From NCBI GenBank assembly GCA_036400075.1, contig DASWLV010000002.1:1-64000 (forward strand): a stretch of DNA of 64,000 nt. Reading direction: 5' to 3'. Positions 58,312-64,000 of the stretch are shown piece by piece. A program made the translations under genes and the position numbers. Source of the DNA: JALZCH01 sp036400075 (GTDB lineage Bacteria; Acidobacteriota; Blastocatellia; Pyrinomonadales; Pyrinomonadaceae). The notes below the pieces were generated by a model. That model did not search any database, was not told where the DNA came from, and worked only from the letters and a program-made list of their open reading frames with translations. The stretch's first letter is position 1. Every line of letters starts with the position of its first letter.

Positions 58312-59220
58312 ATGTTGAACGAAACCCCCGCGGCGACAGCTGCCGAACCGGATTTTACTTTTGATAATTCGACCGCCGAAAAAATGCCCGAATTTCGTGA
58401 TATGAAGTTTGAAAACATCAATCAACTTCATCTCGATCATCCGGGCGCAAGCGACGAGGAATATCTCGAACGCCGGAATTATATCGCTTCGCTCGCCAAA
58501 AAATTCCGCGAAACCGGTGTGATAACCGATGTTAATTACGATGAACGCGAGCAAAACGTCTGGCGGCACGTTTCAAACAAGCTCGAAGAATTACAGCATC
58601 GCCGCGCTTCGCGCCTTTATCTCGAAGCGAAAAAGAAATTAGGCATCTCCAACGAACGTATTCCGCAGCTTTCCGAATTAAATAAAAAACTCGGCGCGCT
58701 CTCCGGCTTTCGCCTTGCGCCGATTGAAGGCTTGGTCGAAACGCGCGGATTTTTAAGCTGGCTTTCTTATAGAACAATGCTTTGCACGCAATACATCCGC
58801 CATCATTCGCGCCCGGAATATACGCCCGAACCCGACATCGTTCACGAATCAATCGGGCATATTCCGATGTTTGCCAACCGCGATTTTGCGGATTTTTCGC
58901 AATTCATCGGACACGGCGCGCGCGTTTGTACCGATCAGCAACTGGAAGAGCTTGGGCGTCTTTACTGGTTCACGGTCGAATTCGGTTTAATTGAAGAAGA
59001 CGGCGAAACGCGGGCTTTCGGCGCAGGCTTGTTGTCGAGCTTTGGCGAATTGGAAAACGCTTTTACCGATAACGTCGAGCGCCGCCCGTTTGATTTGGAG
59101 CGAGTTATCAACACGCCTTACGATTACTCGGATATGCAGCCGATTTTGTACGTCATTCCGTCTTATGCTTATTTGAAAGACGTAACGCGAAAATACATTG
59201 AAAGTTTTCGGAAAAAATAG
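58312..59220 (+). CDS. phhA: phenylalanine 4-monooxygenase (aromatic amino acid hydroxylase)
   Basis: A 302-residue non-heme iron hydroxylase that converts phenylalanine to tyrosine with tetrahydropterin and O2. The two His ligands lie in VHESIGHIPMF (about 184-194) and the Glu ligand in WFTVEFGLI (about 235). The region after it, FADFSQFIG, resembles animal aromatic hydroxylases more than the proteobacterial PhhA pattern. There is no regulatory ACT domain. ATG 58312 follows AAGGAGAAAGC. It begins the tyrosine-degradation run; a PhhB carbinolamine dehydratase gene is not in the window, so the cofactor cycle is completed elsewhere. Confidence 0.9.
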   Translation: MLNETPAATAAEPDFTFDNSTAEKMPEFRDMKFENINQLHLDHPGASDEEYLERRNYIASLAKKFRETGVITDVNYDEREQNVWRHVSNKLEELQHRRASRLYLEAKKKLGISNERIPQLSELNKKLGALSGFRLAPIEGLVETRGFLSWLSYRTMLCTQYIRHHSRPEYTPEPDIVHESIGHIPMFANRDFADFSQFIGHGARVCTDQQLEELGRLYWFTVEFGLIEEDGETRAFGAGLLSSFGELENAFTDNVERRPFDLERVINTPYDYSDMQPILYVIPSYAYLKDVTRKYIESFRKK

Positions 59221-59285
59221 CGGAATTGATTCGTTGCACTACAAAACAGTAAATTTAAATTTTCGATAAATAATTGAGAGGCGTT

Positions 59286-60377
59286 ATGGCAGAACAAAAT
59301 CCTTTAGGTTTGAAAAAGATTCATCACGTTGAGTTTTACGTTGGCAATGCGAAGCAAGCCGAGTTTTATTATCGCAAGGCATTCGGTTTTTCGCGCTCGG
59401 CTTATGCGGGTTTGGAGACGGGCAACCGCGAAATGAGTTCGTATGTTTTGACGCAAAACCGCGTCAACTTTATCCTTTCGACTCCGCTTGCGCCCGAACA
59501 TCCCGCGTCGGAGCATATAAAGCAGCACGGCGACGGGGTGCGCGATATTGCTTTTCAGGTCGAAGACGCCGATGCGGCTTTTAACGAAGCGATAAAGCGC
59601 GGCGCGCGCAGTTTTATGCCTCCGCACGATGTTTCCGACGATTTCGGCACCGTTCGCCGCGCTGCAATTCACACTTACGGCGATACGATTCACTCGTTTA
59701 TCTCGTACAAAAATTATTCGGGACCGTTTTTGCCCGGTTTTGTCGAACAAAAGGTCGAAGGCGAGCCGGTCGGCGTTGTTTTGGTTGACCATATGGTTGG
59801 CAACGTCGAGTTGGGCAAAATGAATTACTGGTGCGATTTTTACCGCGATGTGATGGGCTTTCAGCGTTATATCACGTTTGACGACAAAGACATTTCGACC
59901 GAATATTCGGCGCTGATGTCAATCGTGATGAGCGACGGCGGACATAACATCAAGTTTCCGATTAACGAACCGGCGGCGGGGAAACGCAAAAGCCAGATTG
60001 AAGAATATCTTGATTATTACAAAACACCGGGCGTCCAGCACGTCGCGCTGCTCTGCAAAGATATTTTGCAGACGGTCGAGAAATTACAGGCAAACGGCAT
60101 CGAATTTTTGCGCGTGCCGGACACTTATTACGACGAAATCCCGGCGCGCATCGGCGAGATTGACGAAAATATCGAAGATTTGAAACGGCTCGGAATTCTC
60201 GTTGACCGCGACGAAGAAGGATATTTATTGCAAATTTTCACCAAGCCGGTCGAAGACCGCCCGACGGTTTTCTACGAAATTTTGCAGCGAAAAGGCTGCA
60301 AAGGCTTCGGCAAAGGCAATTTCAAAGCTCTGTTCGTTTCAATCGAAGAAGAGCAAGCGAAACGCGGGAATTTGTAA
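59286..60377 (+). CDS. hppD: 4-hydroxyphenylpyruvate dioxygenase
   Basis: HppD oxidises 4-hydroxyphenylpyruvate to homogentisate. The 363-residue protein has two glyoxalase-type (VOC) domains: the N-terminal one (about 10-145, HHVEFYVGNAKQAEFYY) is structural, and the C-terminal one holds the Fe ligands in LVDHMVGNVE (about 167), GVQHVALLC (about 248) and the Glu in VFYEILQRKGCKGFG (about 335). GAGAGGC precedes ATG 59286. It follows phhA by 65 bp and precedes hmgA, in pathway order. The usual length confirms a complete gene. Confidence 0.96.
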   Translation: MAEQNPLGLKKIHHVEFYVGNAKQAEFYYRKAFGFSRSAYAGLETGNREMSSYVLTQNRVNFILSTPLAPEHPASEHIKQHGDGVRDIAFQVEDADAAFNEAIKRGARSFMPPHDVSDDFGTVRRAAIHTYGDTIHSFISYKNYSGPFLPGFVEQKVEGEPVGVVLVDHMVGNVELGKMNYWCDFYRDVMGFQRYITFDDKDISTEYSALMSIVMSDGGHNIKFPINEPAAGKRKSQIEEYLDYYKTPGVQHVALLCKDILQTVEKLQANGIEFLRVPDTYYDEIPARIGEIDENIEDLKRLGILVDRDEEGYLLQIFTKPVEDRPTVFYEILQRKGCKGFGKGNFKALFVSIEEEQAKRGNL

Positions 60378-60383
60378 TATTAT

Positions 60384-60475
60384 TAGCCACGAACAAACAC
60401 GAAAAGTCACGAAAATATAAAAGATAAATTTGAATTCTTTTTTGTTCGTGCTTTTTCGTGAAATTTCGTGGCTAA
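60384..60475. repeat. palindromic array of CACGAAAA-type 10-mers
   Basis: Left words CCACGAACAA, ACACGAAAAG, TCACGAAAAT (60384-60417) face TTCGTGCTTT, TTCGTGAAAT, TTCGTGGCTA (about 60444-60475). Roughly three-quarters of positions pair. It lies between hppD and hmgA within the catabolic run, 12 bases before the hmgA ATG. Confidence 0.8.
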
Positions 60476-60487
60476 AATTTTTGAAAT

Positions 60488-61795
60488 ATGAGCGCACCGG
60501 CACCGATTGAATATCGTTACAACAGCGGCTTCGGCAATGAGTTTGCGACCGAAGCGATTGCGGGCGCGTTGCCCGTCGGACAAAATTCGCCGCAGAAACC
60601 GGCATTTGGGCTTTACGCCGAGCAGTTTTCCGGCACTTCGTTTACGACGCCGCGCCTTTTGAACAAACGCGCCTGGTTTTATCGCATTCGCCCGTCGGTG
60701 ATGCATAAACCGTTTCGGCAGATTGACAACAATTTGCTGCGTTCCGCGCCGTTTGACGAAGCCGTGACGACGCCGAATCAATTGCGCTGGAATCCGCTGC
60801 CGATGCAGAGGGAAGAAACCGATTTTGTTGACGGTTTAACGACGATTGCGGGCTGCGGCGATCTTTTCGCGCAAGCGGGAATTGCGGTTCACATTTTTCG
60901 CGCGAACAAACCGATGCGAGAGCGGTTTTTCTACAATGCCGACGGCGAAATGCTCGTCGTGCCGGAAAAAGGTCGTCTTGAGATTCTGACCGAATGCGGA
61001 ATCGTCGAAGTCTCAGCGGGCGAAGTCGCCGTTTTGCCGCGCGGTTTGAAATTTCGCATTGAACTGCCGGACGGCGAAGCGCGCGGCTATATTTGCGAAA
61101 ATTACGGCTCGCTGCTGCGTCTGCCGGATTTAGGTCCGATTGGCGCGAACGGTTTAGCGAATCCGCGCGATTTTGAAGCGCCCGCCGCTTGGTTTGAAGA
61201 TCGCGAAGGCGCGTTTGAAATGGTTTGCAAGTTCGGCGGCAATCTGTTCGCCTGCGAAATCGGGCATTCGCCGCTCGATGTCGTTGCGTGGCACGGCAAT
61301 TATGCCCCGTACAAATACAATTTGCGCCGATTTAACACTATCGGCTCGGTTTCGTTCGATCATCCAGACCCTTCGATTTTCACGGTTTTAACTTCGCCTT
61401 CACACGAAACCGGCGTGGCAAATCTGGATTTTGTGATTTTCCCTGATCGCTGGCTCGTGGCGGAAAACACTTTTCGCCCGCCGTGGTATCACCGCAACAC
61501 GATGAGTGAATATATGGGTTTGATTTACGGCGCTTACGACGCCAAAGAAGAAGGATTTGTGCCGGGCGGCGGCTCGCTGCACAATCAGATGTCGGCGCAC
61601 GGACCCGACCGCGAAGCGTTTGAAAAAGCCTCCAACGCCGATTTGAAACCGCAAAAATTAACCGACACGCTCGCGTTTATGTTTGAAACGCGGTACGTTC
61701 TGCGCCCCACGCGCTTTGCGCTCGAAACCGAAGCGCTGCTGCAAACCGATTATTTTAAAGTGTGGCAGGATTTACCGAAAAATTTTAAAGTTTAA
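60488..61795 (+). CDS. hmgA: homogentisate 1,2-dioxygenase
   Basis: HmgA opens homogentisate to maleylacetoacetate with non-heme iron. The 435-residue protein is of usual length. The iron ligands sit in FRPPWYHRNTMSEYMGLI (about 325-345) and a later His near LHNQMSAHGPD (about 362). The N-terminal start is PAPIEYRYNSGFGNEFATEA, as in the family. It starts at ATG 60488 without a clear Shine-Dalgarno site, right after a palindromic array. The following uncharacterised gene and fahA complete the run, but a maleylacetoacetate isomerase is not seen. Confidence 0.96.
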   Translation: MSAPAPIEYRYNSGFGNEFATEAIAGALPVGQNSPQKPAFGLYAEQFSGTSFTTPRLLNKRAWFYRIRPSVMHKPFRQIDNNLLRSAPFDEAVTTPNQLRWNPLPMQREETDFVDGLTTIAGCGDLFAQAGIAVHIFRANKPMRERFFYNADGEMLVVPEKGRLEILTECGIVEVSAGEVAVLPRGLKFRIELPDGEARGYICENYGSLLRLPDLGPIGANGLANPRDFEAPAAWFEDREGAFEMVCKFGGNLFACEIGHSPLDVVAWHGNYAPYKYNLRRFNTIGSVSFDHPDPSIFTVLTSPSHETGVANLDFVIFPDRWLVAENTFRPPWYHRNTMSEYMGLIYGAYDAKEEGFVPGGGSLHNQMSAHGPDREAFEKASNADLKPQKLTDTLAFMFETRYVLRPTRFALETEALLQTDYFKVWQDLPKNFKV

Positions 61796-61880
61796 CTTCT
61801 TGAATTTTAATCGGAATTAAGCCAAATTTAGAGAGATTTGATTCTCCTGGAATTTATTGCATTTGGAATCGTCTTTGCCG

Positions 61881-62774
61881 ATGAGTGAAAATATCAAGCA
61901 GTCTCTCCGCGTCCTTTTGTCCGAAATTGTTGATTACGCCGGTTTGTTTCCGCCTTCCGCTTTGCCGATGCGGCAAGCGGTCGAAAACTATGCCGAATAT
62001 TTGAATGGCGAACATCGCTGGATGCTCGGCAGGTTCGTTTGTCCGGTTTCCAGGCTCGAAGAATTCGGCGAAAACGCCCGTAAGTTTATGGACGGCGAAA
62101 CCGTTTGGCGTCTGAGCGCGCTCGCCGGTGAAAGTCTGGCGGAAGATTTACAAAAAATAGAAGAATTTAATGCGGCGCAAGCCGGGCAAGCGGCGATTGA
62201 CACACTCGAAATCAAAGCCGTTGATCCCGAAGAGATTTATGCCGCGAAAAAACTTTTGTCCGGCAATCTCACGACTTATTTTGAGATTCCCCTCAAGCTC
62301 CGCATTAATGAATTTGTTGCGGCGGTTGCTATCAGCCGTCTCCGCGCCAAGGTGCGCACTGGCGGCGTTACACAGGATGCGTTTCCGCCCGTTGATGAAA
62401 TCGTCAAATTTTTGCGCGTCTGCATCGCCGCAAACGTGCCGTTTAAAGCCACCGCCGGTCTGCATCATCCTTTGCGCTGCCAGCGCGCTTTGACTTACGA
62501 GGAAAACGCCGCGCAGGGAATGATGCACGGTTTTTTAAACGTCTTTTTGGCGGCGGCTTTTTTGCGTCAAAACTTAAACGCGCCGTTTATCAATCGCTTG
62601 ACGACCGAACGGGATGCGAGCCAATTTGAATTTGATGACGAAGGCTTAAGCTGGAGCGGAAACCGCGTCGAGATAGAGCAAATTCGATTGATGCGCGAGC
62701 GAAATGCAATTTCGTTCGGCTCTTGTTCATTCATTGAGCCAATCGAAGATTTACGGCAGCTTGGACTTTTATAG
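61881..62774 (+). CDS. uncharacterised protein in the homogentisate pathway cluster
   Basis: A 297-residue protein, cytosolic, with no domain I recognise. It starts at ATG 61881 (TTG 61857 is an alternative). Conserved-looking parts are EIVDYAGLFPPSALPM near the N-terminus, a central IDTLEIKA/TTYFEIPLK strand region, the block RAKVRTGGVTQDAFPP and NVPFKATAGLHHPLR (about 164-205), and the C-terminal AISFGSCSFIEP. The alternation of strands and helices suggests a TIM-barrel-like fold, and AGLHHPLR could bind a metal or phosphate. Lying between hmgA and fahA, where maleylacetoacetate isomerase is missing, it is a candidate for that step or a nearby one. That is inference. Confidence 0.6.
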   Translation: MSENIKQSLRVLLSEIVDYAGLFPPSALPMRQAVENYAEYLNGEHRWMLGRFVCPVSRLEEFGENARKFMDGETVWRLSALAGESLAEDLQKIEEFNAAQAGQAAIDTLEIKAVDPEEIYAAKKLLSGNLTTYFEIPLKLRINEFVAAVAISRLRAKVRTGGVTQDAFPPVDEIVKFLRVCIAANVPFKATAGLHHPLRCQRALTYEENAAQGMMHGFLNVFLAAAFLRQNLNAPFINRLTTERDASQFEFDDEGLSWSGNRVEIEQIRLMRERNAISFGSCSFIEPIEDLRQLGLL

Positions 62775-62783
62775 AATTCGAAC

Positions 62784-62878
62784 AGACTGCGGATAATGCG
62801 GATTTAACAGTTAATCTCAGATTTCTTTTTTCAGTTTTATCTGCCAAAATCTGCTTAATCCGTGTCATCTGCGGTCTA
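62784..62878. repeat. imperfect inverted repeat before fahA
   Basis: 62784-62810 and 62852-62878 pair at about 20 of 27 positions; the words GCGGAT and ATCCG/CTGCGG recur. It is a diverged member of the palindromic elements and ends 10 bases before the fahA ATG. Confidence 0.6.
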
Positions 62879-62888
62879 TTATTTTTTT

Positions 62889-64000
62889 ATGATTTACGAA
62901 ATCAACGAAACGCACGACGTTAATTTAAAAAGCTGGATTGAATCCGCCAACTCGCCCGAAACAGATTTTCCGATTCAGAATTTGCCTTTTTGCGTGTTCC
63001 GGCGCGCTGAAACTTATGAAGATGTCAGAATCGGCGTCGCCGTCGGTGATTTCGTTCTTGACGTTTATCCCTGCTATCAAGCCGGACTTTTTGAGGACGA
63101 CAGTTTGAGAATTGCGTGCGCGGCGGACGAATATTGTCTCGACCACGCCGTGATGCGGAAAAAACCTGAAATTCGCGCAGCTTTTCGCAAACAATTGGTT
63201 GCGATTTTGGCTGAAACGGCGGACGAGAAAACGCGCAAAACAGTGGACAGAAACTTGATTCCGCTCGCCGAAGCCGAATTTTGGATGCCCGCGCACATCG
63301 CCGATTACACCGATTTCTATTGTTCGATTTTTCACGCGACAAACGTCGGCTCGATGTTTCGCCCCGACAATCCTCTCTTGCCGAATTACAAATACGTTCC
63401 GATTGGTTATCACGGGCGCGCGTCATCAATCGTCATCAGCGGAACGGAAATAAAGCGCCCGAAAGGTCAGAACCGCGCGGATGCGGACGCGCCGCCGGTT
63501 TTCATTCCCTGCAAAAATCTCGATTACGAAATGGAAGTCGGATTTTTCATCGGCAAATCAAACGAACTCGGCGAACCCGTTTCGATTGAACAGGCGGAAG
63601 AACATATTTTCGGTTTATGCCTCGTCAACGATTGGTCGGCGCGCGATATTCAGGCTTGGGAATATCAGCCGCTCGGACCGTTTCTGGCAAAAAACTTTGC
63701 CACTTCGATTTCACCGTTTGTCGTCACAATGGAAGCGCTCGCGCCGTTTCGCACTTCGGCGTTTGAGCGACCGGAAGGCGATCCGCAGCCGCTCGAATAT
63801 CTGCATTCGGAAGAAAACCAAAAGCGCGGCGGTTTGGACATAAATTTGGAAGTTCTGATTCAAACCGAAAAGATGCGCGCTGAAAACATCGAGCCGTTTT
63901 TGCTTTCCCGGTCGAATATGCGCGATTTGTACTGGACAATCAGGCAGATGCTCGCGCATCACGCTTCAAACGGCTGCAATCTGCAAACCGGCGATTTGAT
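62889..64000 (+). CDS. fahA: fumarylacetoacetase, 3' end outside window
   Basis: Fumarylacetoacetate hydrolase splits fumarylacetoacetate to fumarate and acetoacetate, the last step of tyrosine breakdown. 370 residues are seen before the window ends, out of about 410-420 expected. The N-terminal SH3-like domain (about 10-115) precedes the catalytic domain with DYTDFYCSIFHATNVGSMF (about 138-156, catalytic His), YHGRASSIVISG (about 172), metal-binding LDYEMEVGFF (about 212) and NDWSARDIQAWEYQPLGPFLAKNF (about 246-269). No early stop or frameshift is seen. It starts at ATG 62889 and belongs to the phhA-hppD-hmgA run. Confidence 0.93.
   Translation, partial: MIYEINETHDVNLKSWIESANSPETDFPIQNLPFCVFRRAETYEDVRIGVAVGDFVLDVYPCYQAGLFEDDSLRIACAADEYCLDHAVMRKKPEIRAAFRKQLVAILAETADEKTRKTVDRNLIPLAEAEFWMPAHIADYTDFYCSIFHATNVGSMFRPDNPLLPNYKYVPIGYHGRASSIVISGTEIKRPKGQNRADADAPPVFIPCKNLDYEMEVGFFIGKSNELGEPVSIEQAEEHIFGLCLVNDWSARDIQAWEYQPLGPFLAKNFATSISPFVVTMEALAPFRTSAFERPEGDPQPLEYLHSEENQKRGGLDINLEVLIQTEKMRAENIEPFLLSRSNMRDLYWTIRQMLAHHASNGCNLQTGDL

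Overview
The window looks like a chromosomal segment from the Acidobacteriota, probably class Blastocatellia (Pyrinomonadales-like). The best pointers are two adjacent secreted VWA proteins of the 'VWFA-related Acidobacterial domain' type (30.1-32.2 kb), several secreted M28 peptidases and PQQ-propeller proteins, and medium GC with Gram-negative export and efflux genes. This is inference from gene content; no 16S gene or ribosomal marker lies in the window. There is no prophage, transposase, CRISPR array, rRNA or tRNA that I can support.

Layout. 0.2-4 kb (minus): zinc-ribbon protein, enolase, CNNM/CorC membrane protein, and a NifU-BFD Fe-S protein, flanked by two strong palindromes. 4.2-14 kb (mainly plus): TlpA lipoprotein, GH15 glucoamylase-like enzyme, ankyrin protein, pyruvate kinase, M20 peptidase, MESH1-like alarmone hydrolase facing a CYTH protein, and an M28 peptidase. 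14.1-24 kb (minus): DyP peroxidase, a type IV pilus block (pilB, a basic exported protein, pilT, pilC), a TPR protein, and queE-queC for queuosine. 24.1-30 kb (plus): sigma factor, anti-sigma factor, PQQ propeller, M28-FN3 peptidase, small membrane protein. 30.1-38.3 kb (minus): two VWA proteins, then an ileS / aspartic protease / lspA / lgt / rluD operon. 38.3-44.8 kb: an AT-richer patch (YitT, DUF2071, FAIM-like small protein), DUF948-like and YtxH membrane proteins, and a sigma-54 activator. 45.1-53.4 kb (plus): a copper/silver export cluster with a Cys-rich exported protein, FixH-like, cupredoxin and DUF305 lipoproteins, then CusA-, CusC- and CusB-like proteins. 53.7-57.6 kb: aminotransferase, exported methyltransferase, DUF488, and a CDF transporter. 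57.7-64 kb: a phenylalanine/tyrosine degradation cluster with an Lrp regulator, phhA, hppD, hmgA, an uncharacterised protein, and fahA cut by the window end.

The most striking feature not explained by genes is a set of intergenic arrays of 7-bp (sometimes 8-10-bp) words. At most loci the words are repeated on one arm and their complement on the other, so the array can fold into a long hairpin. Each locus uses a different word (e.g. AAGGATG, GTTCGTT, AGTAATA, GTTCAAA) but the same architecture, and several arrays run into reading frames (queC N-terminus, the C-terminal tail of the sigma-54 activator, the lspA and Lrp ends). The best candidate for new biochemistry is the conserved-looking, domain-less protein at 61881-62774. 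It sits between homogentisate dioxygenase and fumarylacetoacetase, where the pathway still lacks an isomerase gene in this window.

All coordinates and matches were worked out by eye; no database search was run. Several starts were moved inward from the longest open frame where a signal peptide, lipobox or Shine-Dalgarno site fixed a better start.
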